A stretch of DNA of 64,000 bases from positions 1 through 64,000 of the forward strand of contig JAEYNR010000017.1 of assembly GCA_023412475.1 (NCBI GenBank), given 5' to 3'. Shown piece after piece: positions 38,724-47,402 of this stretch (positions within the stretch are counted from its first letter, which is position 1; the number at the start of each line of letters is the position of its first letter). This DNA comes from Fibrobacterota bacterium. Lineage in GTDB: Bacteria; Fibrobacterota; Chitinivibrionia; Chitinivibrionales; Chitinispirillaceae. A program made the translations under genes and the position numbers. The notes beneath the pieces are model-generated. The model was not told the origin of the DNA, searched no databases, and saw only the letters and a program-made list of their open reading frames with translations.

Positions 38724-38994
38724 AAGATAACGATAGTGCCGGAGCTTGTTCACCCAAAAACTTTATGAAAAGAAAATAAGTTTCCAATATCGAAGTGAAG
38801 ATCTAAGAGAGAGACATCTGGCTGAATGCCTACGTACATCTCAGACCGATCTTATCCTACCGCAATGGGCCAGACCCTTTATCGTAAGTACAAGGAGTAA
38901 TGTCCTGATTGCATAAGCCAGGCTTTTCTACCGCAAAATCAATGAGAACACTGGTGTTAATTTCCTGGCTCTTGCACATCCACAAAGATACTAT

Positions 38995-41325
38995 TTACTT
39001 TTTCCCGCAAAACATGGTCATTGTAACCATTAATCCCCAATCGATGCTGTTGATTTTTGTAGCAGGAATAATTGTTTGGACCTTGTTATCGAATTCTGCA
39101 TATTTTTCGTATGAACGTTCCAGCTTGGGAACATGCGGTTGAATATTATTTCTATTCCATAGCTTAAAATAAGTAAAATACTGACTGCTTTGATCCAACA
39201 CGACCGTATCAATTGTAAGTGAACTTGTTTCGACATAAATTGTGTTCACCAAAGTATCTCTTCCATTACTGTTTTTAACTAATGCATCATTGGGAGCTAT
39301 TACCTGTTTGTTTTGTACAATTTCGATATTATAGAGAATATTATCTTTATATATTCCCCGAACCGTTAGCCTGCATGAATCGTAACTGATGGCTTCATTA
39401 TCCAAGCCACCCGCTACAACAGCCCCGGTTACTTTTTCAGAAATTATGGAGAAGGTACCGTCTTTTTTAAATACAGACTCTATAGAACGGTATGCAGTTG
39501 TCTGGTCAGAAAGCATTCCAATTTCAAAGTTGGCATCAGCTTTTCCATCACTATAGTTGAATGCTTCGTTTGATGCTTCCAGAGTAAATCTCATGAATTG
39601 AAATGTGTCGATTTTTGCATCTTCAGCTCTGGCCATGGCCAGTCTGACGGTATCTGTAGAACTAATCGATCCGTTTATTATAAGTATATAATCCTTATCG
39701 TTATTATTTGGTAAAACAGATACAACACCATCATTAGTTATCGGGACAAATCCGGTTAATTTTTCATTTGCCTTATCATATTGACACAGATAAATATCGG
39801 AATATGTAGAAGAGACTCTGCTGATATCAGTCTTTAGCGTATCTATACCACTATTTTTAAGTGTAATAATTTTTGCTGCAAGATAGGGTATCCCAACCTT
39901 CCCCTCTTCTCTGGTGCTGTTCTTGTCTCTTTGGATGGTTATATTAAAAGATGGATTTGTTTCGACATAAGCTATTCCATCCGATAATACATTCATGTTC
40001 TCATTACCTTCTTCAAAAAGATATCTTACATAATCTGTAAATTCTGTACCTAAATCAGATGAAAGCTGAGACTCGATTTCATCATTTAAAACGATACGGT
40101 ATATGGAATTGGATGATCCTCCAGCTTTTAGAACCGAAGCAATATTCAGCTTTGTCCCATCACGACGACTTGATAGATAATTTAGAAAACAACCAGCCAG
40201 ATACCAATTGGGATCTGATGAACAATCATCCCAGGACCTGCTGAGGTTATCCAGCATACCAGCTTTACTCTCAACAGAATAGATCTCTGATTCACCATAT
40301 GTATACTTGTCTCCCCAAACCATTCTGTCTGCCTGCGTCGCAATCGCTTCAAGCCACCACTGCCCTATCGATGCATTATTCATGACATAATAATAGTCCT
40401 GAACAAAATGAAGATACTCGTGGGCTGCAGCCAATTGAAGAACCTGCCGTTTAGAGATTCCCGACAGTTTTGTAGGTAACGTAACAGAGTTATTAATGTA
40501 AATTGCCCCACTGACAGTCCCAAATTGACCATCAGTGCCTTTAAGGTTTTTTACATAAACCGTAACGTTCTCATCTGCTCCTGGTGCCTGCAATGAGTGA
40601 GGATCGGCTGCCAAAACTTCCCTTGCATCTTTTATTGCAAATGCAATATCCTGAATGAAAGTTGGGGCAAACAGCGGATCAGTTGTCGGAATATGATAAG
40701 GTTGATCAATATACTCTCCATAGTCTGTAGTGTTCATTACTGAATGTTTTCCACTGAGATTAAAGTATACTACTACTCCTTTTGCTCCGGTAAATTTATG
40801 TGCATATCCGCCATTTGTAAGAAACTCCACCACACCGACAACAGTAAGGTGATTGGTGTTAAATGTTATAGAACCATTTTGCACAACTGCTGATTCAAAA
40901 GGAACCCAGCTTTTGCTGACTTCATCGTAATAAACAGCTTTTAGCGAGTCGCTGTTTTCAACCTCATTAACATCGAATGGAATGGTTATTGTCAATGGCG
41001 AATTAAACGTATTGCCAAAACTTAAGTTTATGTCATAACTGTTCAATATTTTTATTTCTTCACTAATCTCTGTTTCCTGTGGTTTTTCTACCTTTACACT
41101 AAATTGTGACGCTGCAAGTCCTTGAGGAATAATTATTGAAAAGCCATCATTACAGGTAATTACCGCACTCTGGGCAGAAACCGAAACAGTTGTATCAATT
41201 AACGCTTCTTTCTTATCATCATCATCCTTGTCATCATCATCGATACCAATAGCCTCTTCAATCAAATTACAGCTCATTAAAAGCATTATTGACATTATTA
41301 TTGGAACTAAACATTTAACAATCAT
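38995..41325 (-). CDS. Lipoprotein metallopeptidase (HExxH), secreted
   Basis: 776 residues. Lipobox LLMSC at residues 15-19. An Asp/Lys-rich linker (IDDDDKDDDDKK) leads to a ZU5-like beta-domain (about 48-165), then a peptidase-like domain with HEYLHFVQDYYYVM, a zincin HExxH motif, followed by WWLEAIATQADRMVWG, which can supply the third zinc ligand (E in WLxE). The C-terminal 300 residues are beta-rich and unassigned. It is predicted to sit on the outer membrane and cut extracellular protein. It stands alone. Confidence 0.75.
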   Translation of the reverse strand: MIVKCLVPIIMSIMLLMSCNLIEEAIGIDDDDKDDDDKKEALIDTTVSVSAQSAVITCNDGFSIIIPQGLAASQFSVKVEKPQETEISEEIKILNSYDINLSFGNTFNSPLTITIPFDVNEVENSDSLKAVYYDEVSKSWVPFESAVVQNGSITFNTNHLTVVGVVEFLTNGGYAHKFTGAKGVVVYFNLSGKHSVMNTTDYGEYIDQPYHIPTTDPLFAPTFIQDIAFAIKDAREVLAADPHSLQAPGADENVTVYVKNLKGTDGQFGTVSGAIYINNSVTLPTKLSGISKRQVLQLAAAHEYLHFVQDYYYVMNNASIGQWWLEAIATQADRMVWGDKYTYGESEIYSVESKAGMLDNLSRSWDDCSSDPNWYLAGCFLNYLSSRRDGTKLNIASVLKAGGSSNSIYRIVLNDEIESQLSSDLGTEFTDYVRYLFEEGNENMNVLSDGIAYVETNPSFNITIQRDKNSTREEGKVGIPYLAAKIITLKNSGIDTLKTDISRVSSTYSDIYLCQYDKANEKLTGFVPITNDGVVSVLPNNNDKDYILIINGSISSTDTVRLAMARAEDAKIDTFQFMRFTLEASNEAFNYSDGKADANFEIGMLSDQTTAYRSIESVFKKDGTFSIISEKVTGAVVAGGLDNEAISYDSCRLTVRGIYKDNILYNIEIVQNKQVIAPNDALVKNSNGRDTLVNTIYVETSSLTIDTVVLDQSSQYFTYFKLWNRNNIQPHVPKLERSYEKYAEFDNKVQTIIPATKINSIDWGLMVTMTMFCGKK

Positions 41326-41636
41326 TTACAATCCTTTTTTTTAAAATCACGATTCTGATTTTCATATCATATATTTTTTTTTGTATAATATCAGTAACTT
41401 TTTTTCAGGTTTGGTGCAAAGATTTGATATATAAGCAATAACGAATATCGTAGCGAGTCAAGTACTACTGCCACAAGCGGTAGTTTTATTGAGCGGCGAG
41501 GCCGCGAAAGCAAGAAGACACGACAGTGCCTTTACGAGACATCTTGCTCCACTGGCTTAGCCAGTGGTTTGCTGAAAGCCAGAAATGAAACTTTTAAATC
41601 TTAATCCTGTCAAAGTTACCCTTTGGGAGATTAAGA

Positions 41637-41934
41637 GGGCACACCATTTCGGACCCCCTGTCTGTGTTACGTTTCACCCTTTATTCTAAAAACAACTCAG
41701 AATGAATCACAACAAACATACAGCCTCCGCTCACCACCAGGGCAAAATACCGGAGCACCAGGACAAACATTACGGCCATAATATTCAGGATTTTAAAATT
41801 CGTTTCTATGTCTCTCTGGTCGTCACGATCCCGCATACCAACAAACACCTGGGCCGCCTGCACACACCGCCTGCACACACCACCAATACACACCACCAAC
41901 AAACACCCGGGCCTGCACACCAACACACCCAGGC
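41637..41934 (+). pseudogene. 5' relic of a copB-type ATPase gene with its leader
   Basis: The leader (41637-41701) matches the leaders at 50405 and 57412. From ATG 41702 the frame reads MNHNKHTASAHHQGK, then DKHYGHNIQDFKIRFYVSLV and VTIP, nearly identical to the start of the ATPase at 57487. After VTIP the coding sequence breaks off into C/A-rich low-complexity DNA with repeated CCTGCACACACC-like text. Only about 45 codons survive. Confidence 0.8.
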
Positions 41935-41992
41935 CCGGAAGCCTGGGCTATTATAAGACGCTCTTTCAGAGCTAATAAGATTTCTTAACCCC
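41935..41992. repeat. Dispersed repeat, copy 2
   Basis: GCCTGGGCTATTATAAGACG followed by CTCTTTCAGAGCTAATAAGA, homologous to 30784-30840. Confidence 0.75.
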
Positions 41993-42004
41993 TACCTATT
42001 AACC

Positions 42005-42050
42005 CCGGCACATCAAAACAATCGTTCGATTTAGGTTATAGATAAATGCA
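42005..42050. repeat. Half of a MITE-like element
   Basis: ACAATCGTTCGATTTAGGTT followed by ATAGATAAATG closely parallels the right end of the element at 45672-45837 and its flank (AAGAATCGTCCGATTTAGGT, ACTAGATGAACTG). Confidence 0.55.
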
Positions 42051-42062
42051 CCCTGACAAAAC

Positions 42063-43295
42063 CTAACAATTCTGCAGAGCGCCTGCTTTTCTAAATAGCA
42101 GAGCTCTTATAGCCGGGATTAGAAATGAAACAACCCCAAGAATCGAAATGAAAATTCCAGCACCCAGGAATGCATTTGGTACTCCAATATGATCGGCAAT
42201 AAATCCTGTAAAAACAAGACCAACTATTGATGGTGCAAGACTGATACTTCCGTAAAGAGATAACACACGCCCCAGTGCTGATGGCTCTACGGTTGTCTGC
42301 AGAACTACCATGAATGCACTGGAATAAACCGTCAACGATATCCCTCCCAGAAGAGTAAGTGCCATAAACACCCAGAATCCACTTTGCGGAAGCCGTCCCG
42401 ATAAAGCGATGGTCAATCCTAACACTATACATGTGGAGTTGATCAGAAGCACTTCACTGATTTTAACCTTTTTTATACCAAGAACTGCTCCTCCAATAAG
42501 CATTCCGATTCCCCAGGCTACTTCAATAACACTCACATGGTATGCGCCCAGTTTAAAGTAATTGAGTGTAAGAAGCGGGAATAGTGAAGATATTGGAAAT
42601 ATGAAAAACCACATTGCAATCCCGATTATAAAAAGCCAGAAAAGCCCCCTGCGTTTGTATATTTCGTGAAAGCCCTCTTTCATCTCCCGCAATACATGAG
42701 GTGCAGGCGCATTCTCTTTTTTCTCCGGGTTTGGAATACTCACCAGCATCAATGATGTACAGGCGATAGCAGCCCCTATCACATCAATAATCAGGATATG
42801 GGGTATTTTAAAAACACTGATCAGAAATGCTGCAAGTGGCGGCCCCGCAATAATGCTTCCGGACTGAATCATCTGGTTTATCCCCGATATTCTCATCAGT
42901 TCGGATTCGGGAGCAAGTAAAGGTGTGGATGCCTGCATTGCAGGAACATGGAATGCACTCCCAACAGACCGCAACATAAGCAAAATGTAACAGAGTGATA
43001 TATCGACATTGCCTATTAAGAAAAGCACACTCATTACTGCAGAACAGGCAGCAACAAAAAGATCTGCAAAAATCATTATGCTGCGCCTGTCCCACCGGTC
43101 GATCAAAACCCCTATGAAAGGGCCCAGTAAAAGTTGAGGAAGCAGCGAAGCTATAGTTGCTATTGCCAGTACTTCCGCGGATCTGGTCTCAATAGAGAGC
43201 CAGAATACAACAGCATATCCCACAGTCATGCTGCTTAGAGTCGAAAAAATCTGCCCTGACCAGATAATTGCAAACTTTTTTTTCCATTCAGTCAT
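42063..43295 (-). CDS. Major facilitator superfamily exporter
   Basis: 410 residues with about twelve predicted membrane helices and the loop 2-3 motif GVLIDRWDRRSIM (G-x3-D-R-x-x-R-R), the MFS signature A of the EntS/MefA-like (MFS_3) branch. Those members export macrolides or siderophores. ATG at 43295. It is a lone gene; the 3' side carries repeats, with no obvious transporter partner or regulator nearby. Confidence 0.85.
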   Translation of the reverse strand: MTEWKKKFAIIWSGQIFSTLSSMTVGYAVVFWLSIETRSAEVLAIATIASLLPQLLLGPFIGVLIDRWDRRSIMIFADLFVAACSAVMSVLFLIGNVDISLCYILLMLRSVGSAFHVPAMQASTPLLAPESELMRISGINQMIQSGSIIAGPPLAAFLISVFKIPHILIIDVIGAAIACTSLMLVSIPNPEKKENAPAPHVLREMKEGFHEIYKRRGLFWLFIIGIAMWFFIFPISSLFPLLTLNYFKLGAYHVSVIEVAWGIGMLIGGAVLGIKKVKISEVLLINSTCIVLGLTIALSGRLPQSGFWVFMALTLLGGISLTVYSSAFMVVLQTTVEPSALGRVLSLYGSISLAPSIVGLVFTGFIADHIGVPNAFLGAGIFISILGVVSFLIPAIRALLFRKAGALQNC

Positions 43296-43792
43296 AGTTA
43301 TCTTCCATCGGTTTTAAGTACAAAAAATCGGTTCTCAACCATAGTTATGGCTGAAAAACACTTTTAATAATAAAAATAAGGATTGAGTAGCCCTCTGTTT
43401 ACACCAAAGGACCATATGATGCCAGAACTGGCTGTCGGATTTATTTATCGCGGTAATGGAAGGATGAATGACTACACATAACAGTAAGACCTTTCTCTAT
43501 ATTGGATGATGAATATAATATATTGCACAGGTATTTAAATGTTTCCTGTTTAGAAGCAATACTTCCGGAAAAAAAGAACAGGGACGAAATTCGAAATTCG
43601 AAACAAGAGCAGAAACAGAAACAGGAAATGGTAAACAAGTCCAGATTGAAATACTTGTAAACACTCTTATTCCCTGTTTAGAATTTGAGTGTTTTGGAGT
43701 TTGGAATTTGTTTAGGATTTAAAAATTGTGATTTGGAATTTTATTCTGATTGTGATTTGGATTTTATTCTGTCTGTAAATTATTTGGATAGT
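43296..43792. other. Repeat-bearing intergenic region
   Basis: No gene. Holds ACGAAATTCGAAATTCGAAA followed by CAAGAGCAGAAACAGAAACA (43585-43625), related to tracts at 62705-62760 and 63500-63600, and a second tract with repeated TTTGGAATTTTATTCTG-type text (43690-43775). Confidence 0.6.
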
Positions 43793-44419
43793 TCATATTT
43801 TTTTCCGAATGGATATAGCAATCGGTAGTTCTATTAATGGATATGTTATTTGCGTACCATCAACTTTTGCAAATGATGTCAAAGAGTGAGTATGAGTGCC
43901 GGAACCATAAATAATATCTTCACAAGTTATACCACGTATAAGCAGTGCATCTGCAATGAGCGAGCGATGACATCTCCAGGGAACAACCTCTGCGCACATT
44001 AATACAATTCGATCTTTATGAGCCAGAGATATCAACTTCTCCAGAGCCTGCTGGAATTGCGGTGTTTGCATATAATCAGCATAGCCACGAAAAGAAGCGT
44101 TTCGCCAGGCACTGTTAAGAGAATTACGCGATGGATGTCGCAAACCACCAAGCTCCAACATATGAACATAGCTTATACCCGCACTCTTTAAATGAGCAGA
44201 CAATTCGTTTTTGTTAAACTGAGGATTATGCCTTGAACGAGGTATACTGCGTATATCCACAACAAGAGTGATTTCATGCAACTTAAGCAGATGGATGAAG
44301 TCATCAGTTGTTCGTGTAGAATGTCCTATTGTCATCACAACCGGTGGCTCTGTGACAGTTTCTGTCTTTGGTGTCAACATATTTAAAAAATGCGATCTAT
44401 ACTTTTTTGCCCCACTCAC
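43793..44419 (-). CDS. DUF488 family protein
   Basis: 208 residues as read from 44419, but the family normally starts near TIGHSTR, so the ATG at codon 29 (about 44335, MTIGHSTRTTDDF) may be the real start. The conserved core is present: VVDIRSIPRSRHNPQFN, and CAEVVPWRCHRSLIADAL with paired cysteines. DUF488 proteins are common in bacteria and stay unassigned; some are linked to stress or DNA-related genes. It stands alone between repeats. Confidence 0.85.
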   Translation of the reverse strand: MSGAKKYRSHFLNMLTPKTETVTEPPVVMTIGHSTRTTDDFIHLLKLHEITLVVDIRSIPRSRHNPQFNKNELSAHLKSAGISYVHMLELGGLRHPSRNSLNSAWRNASFRGYADYMQTPQFQQALEKLISLAHKDRIVLMCAEVVPWRCHRSLIADALLIRGITCEDIIYGSGTHTHSLTSFAKVDGTQITYPLIELPIAISIRKKI

Positions 44420-44639
44420 GCTTTGTATGCTTGTCTTTCAATTCCGACCTGATACCACCATACCCCATGCTCAGAATATTTCAATTTCTATGCCACTTAG
44501 TATAACCGGGGGCTGTGTTTTCAACAGCTTCAAATTGAGCAAAAATGGTACTACCATCCCCCACTACCGCATCCACTGCCATGATCGACTCATTTTATAT
44601 TTTTTTTGCGTGTTTTGCGGTTCTAAAGTGTTTGGAAGT

Positions 44640-44768
44640 AACGGGTCAGCCAACGGCAGCAATGCAACAGTAAGGCACTGTACACAGGGCTTTATTGTTG
44701 CATTGCTGCCTTGGCATGTTGGTGGCTCGTTTTCCCACCGGTTGTCTTAAGCGCATTGATGCGCTCCA
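44640..44768. repeat. attC-like structured element and adjoining hairpin
   Basis: The element 44640-44725 begins AACGGGTC and ends GTTGGTGG. Between them the arms GCCAACGGCAGCAATGCAAC and GTTGCATTGCTGCCTTGGC pair with one unpaired C. Immediately after (44735-44768) comes CCACCGGTTGTCTTAAGCGC, then ATTGATGCGCTCC, a hairpin related to those at 51452 and 52632. The first element shares both ends, but not its stem sequence, with the one at 53417-53488 (inverted). Confidence 0.7.
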
Positions 44769-45238
44769 GATTTACCAGTTTCTTCAATAAATTTTCTTAT
44801 ATCAATTCAGCTTAAATTTATTTCTCATAATCCAAGACCGGAATTTAAAACGCCTGTGCACCGTACTTAGGTACTAAGGAAGGCGGGCAAAGGTAAACGC
44901 TTCGCGTTTAGAAGTATCCCGATACAAACAAGAAATAAAAAGAATTAAACGGATAAAAATTAAAACAGATATTTTCAAAAAGTCCAAAAAAGCAAGTGTA
45001 AAAAAGGATGTATGTTAGGGGTGAACTTAGTGAACCCCATTAGATGCTGTTAATTTGTGGGCCTCCGCCCCGATAACTGGCGGTGAGTACTTTTCGCCCA
45101 CTCCTATTCTTAGCGGCCATTGTTTGAGTCTTCCCACCTTCCGTAGCAGACTACTGCGGAGGGCAGGCGAGTTTTTGGCCGCTCCGCGGGCGAGAAGTGC
45201 GAACATAAGAGCCAGTTCGGGGCTCTAAGGCATTTTTG

Positions 45239-45266
45239 CCTACTTTTGTTGCCGGACAAAAGTAGG
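45239..45266. repeat. Perfect hairpin
   Basis: CCTACTTTTGT (45239-45249) pairs with ACAAAAGTAGG (45256-45266) across a 6-nt loop. There is no T-run, so it is not a classical terminator. Confidence 0.8.
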
Positions 45267-45397
45267 TCGTCGAAGACATCCGGAAAACAATAAATTACAG
45301 AAAATTATTTTATGATTTCCTTATAATAGAAGTAATAGAATTGAAAAGAACCAGGAGTGCGCGGGAAAACAGGAGCACAGCCAGATATGGAAAACCA

Positions 45398-45468
45398 CTC
45401 ACGCGTATATTGGATTTCTAAAGTGTTTGGAAATCCCAATTACGCGTGTATTGGCATTTCTAAAATTG
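45398..45468. repeat. Two diverged copies of the 42-bp unit
   Basis: ACGCGTATATTGGATTTCTA, AAGTGTTTGGAAATCCCAAT, then TTACGCGTGTATTGGCATTT repeat the ACGCGTA...TTCTAAAGTGTTT landmarks of the array at 4637-5215. Confidence 0.75.
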
Positions 45469-45671
45469 GTAGACTGCTGATTTACGATATAAACATGAAT
45501 TAAAGCGGGGACTCTCTGGAGAGTGGAACAGATGTCAAGTTTGGAAAAGTTGCCTGAGGAAGAATCATCTCTTTAATAGTTTTAACTATTTATCCAAGGG
45601 TGTAGCTCCGCCGTTTCCAGGATCATTTTTAACCGGGCACTGCTGATTTATCCTTATTGATTCTTATTATT

Positions 45672-45837
45672 ACCTAATTCGGACGATTCTTTGGTGATGG
45701 ATCGCATAGCACCCTTTAGATTATAGCGTTTGCAGCTTTGCGGGCCATATCGACAAGGTGATACGGCCAAAAAGCTGTGGACCCTATAAGCAAAGGGGGC
45801 GAAGCGAGTCGCTCCATAAGAATCGTCCGATTTAGGT
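45672..45837. mobile_element. MITE-like element with 20-bp inverted ends
   Basis: Left end ACCTAATTCGGACGATTCTT (45672-45691) and right end AAGAATCGTCCGATTTAGGT (45818-45837) are inverted repeats with a single mismatch, 166 bp apart overall. There is no coding capacity. Half-copies occur at 42005-42050 (right end) and 54751-54800 (left end with the following GCATAGCA(T/C)CC text). No target duplication is clear. Confidence 0.65.
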
Positions 45838-45913
45838 ACTAGATGAACTGATTAGTTCCCAAATTTGCTATTGGTTATGATATTATCTCTTTAAGCATGA
45901 GGATATCAAAATA

Positions 45914-46831
45914 GTGCAAAAATCTGAAGAGGCTGTCTTTTATCTCTTACCTGTTCATCCATTCAAACTGGATTTGACTGTATGGGCATTGCGAAGGCGA
46001 AAAGAAAACTTCTACGATACCTGGGACAATGGTATTTATAAAAGGATTGTGGTAATTCATGGTGACCCGGTACTGATTCAGATAAAGCAAATCGCCCCGG
46101 CACAGAGTCCGAAGCTTGAGGTTACACTGAAAGGGTGTAAACAAAATGAGTGTACTGCAGCTATACAAATCATTGAGCGGACACTGGGACTTAAAAGGGA
46201 TATGGCCGATTTCTATAGACAAGTTACAACAGATGAAAAACTGGGCTCGTTTTTTAAAAGTTGTGAGGGTCTTAAGCCTCCACGTTTTCCCTCTCTTTAC
46301 GAAGCCATTGTCAATGGAATCTGCTGTCAACAGCTTTCACTCACGGTGGGAATCATTCTTTTGAGCCGTTTGTCGCAAAAATATGGTCATGGTGTAAAGG
46401 ACGAAGTCCAGAAAGCATTTCCCGAACCGGATAGCATGGCCAGATCAAGCATTCAGGAATTGCGGCAATTGGGTCTGAGTCGCCAGAAATCACGTGCAAT
46501 CATTGCTTTGAGTGAGCAGTTTCTGACAAAACCGGTTGGATTTGAGGATTTGGAGAAACTTGATGATGAGTCGGTGGTCACGCGTTTGATGGGGTATCTT
46601 GGAGTAGGCCGATGGACCGCCGAATACGTTCTTTTACGTGGATTAGGGCGATTGGACAGTTTCCCCGGAGACGATATAGGCGCACGAAATAACTTAAAGC
46701 AGCGATTGGGGATCACCAGCCCCTTGAGTTATCATGAGGTCAAATCGATCGTTTCCCGGTGGCATCCATTCGAAGGTTTTGTATACTTTCATTTTGTGGT
46801 ACAAAAACTTCGGGATCGTGGGTTTATTTGA
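45914..46831 (+). CDS. alkA: DNA-3-methyladenine glycosylase II (AlkA-type)
   Basis: 305 residues, GTG start at 45914 after GAGGATATC. The N-terminal domain (1-110) matches the AlkA beta-alpha domain. The HhH-GPD core follows: LSLTVGIILLSRLSQKYG, the hairpin GYLGVGRWTAEYVLLRGLG at 227-245, then SFPGDDIGARNNL, with the catalytic Asp at D253/D254. It excises alkylated bases in base-excision repair. Single gene, no ada/ogt partner here. Confidence 0.88.
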   Translation: MQKSEEAVFYLLPVHPFKLDLTVWALRRRKENFYDTWDNGIYKRIVVIHGDPVLIQIKQIAPAQSPKLEVTLKGCKQNECTAAIQIIERTLGLKRDMADFYRQVTTDEKLGSFFKSCEGLKPPRFPSLYEAIVNGICCQQLSLTVGIILLSRLSQKYGHGVKDEVQKAFPEPDSMARSSIQELRQLGLSRQKSRAIIALSEQFLTKPVGFEDLEKLDDESVVTRLMGYLGVGRWTAEYVLLRGLGRLDSFPGDDIGARNNLKQRLGITSPLSYHEVKSIVSRWHPFEGFVYFHFVVQKLRDRGFI

Positions 46832-46905
46832 GTATCCTATATCCGTTATCCTATATCCGTTATCGTTGTCGATATCGATATCGTAATTCTATATCCGAAA
46901 TAAGT
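46832..46905. repeat. Short direct repeats after alkA
   Basis: TATCCTATATCCGTTATCC repeated, then GTTGTCGATATCGATATCGT. The last part recurs at 47225-47245. Confidence 0.6.
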
Positions 46906-47047
46906 AGTGTTCGAAGAATTTGACGGAACAATAAAGTTTCATATCAAATTTCAATATATTAACAGGGAAATGAGATTTTTATTAAAATATGAGCATTTAT
47001 AAAAAAATCTTTTGTAGCCTAACCCAGTTGCTCAGTTCCAGTATATT

Positions 47048-47136
47048 TAACCACGAAATACACGAAAAGCACGAAAAAAGAACCGGAAAGGTTCTTTTTT
47101 CTGGCATTTTCGTGTTTTTCGAGCTTTTCGTGGTTA
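47048..47136. repeat. Long imperfect palindrome, terminator-like centre
   Basis: The ends TAACCACGAAA and CTTTTCGTGGTTA pair, and repeated CACGAAAA motifs extend the stem. The centre is AAAAAAGAACC-GGAAA-GGTTCTTTTTT, a perfect stem flanked by A- and T-runs that could terminate transcription both ways. CCACGAAATACACGAAAAGC-type elements are widespread intergenic repeats in bacteria. Confidence 0.8.
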
Positions 47137-47402
47137 CTCTTATTCTGGCTTGATTAAGTGTTATAACGGCTGTAATATCAATAGTCAATTTTACCGGACA
47201 CTACTGATCCGTTTTCCATTTTCCGTTGTCGATATCGATATCGTAATCCTAAATCCCAAATCTAAAATCCTTAATCATCCTCCCCTGCCTGACTGTATAT
47301 TAAACAATCATTATTTTTTACAAACCACTATTGTGTTTTATCAGGTTCCCTCTTCATCTGAAAGCCCATAGTCGGTTTCTATTCTTCCTTCTCTGAGGTC
47401 TT

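Larger units (their letters stand above)
44420..45913. other. 1.5-kb repeat-rich intergenic region
   Basis: No gene is supported. Contents from left to right: one 42-bp-family copy (near 44620-44640), two attC-like palindromes (44640-44768), GC-rich text with several hairpins (45020-45270), two more 42-bp-family copies (45398-45468) and a MITE-like element (45672-45837). The promoter of alkA must lie at the right end. Confidence 0.7.

Noticed and set aside
41702..41956. Intact 84-residue His-rich protein
   Set aside because: The first 45 codons match the copper ATPase start, and the rest is C/A-rich low-complexity sequence, so it is a relic.
45239..45266. Rho-independent terminator
   Set aside because: The stem is perfect, but no T-run follows and no gene ends nearby.
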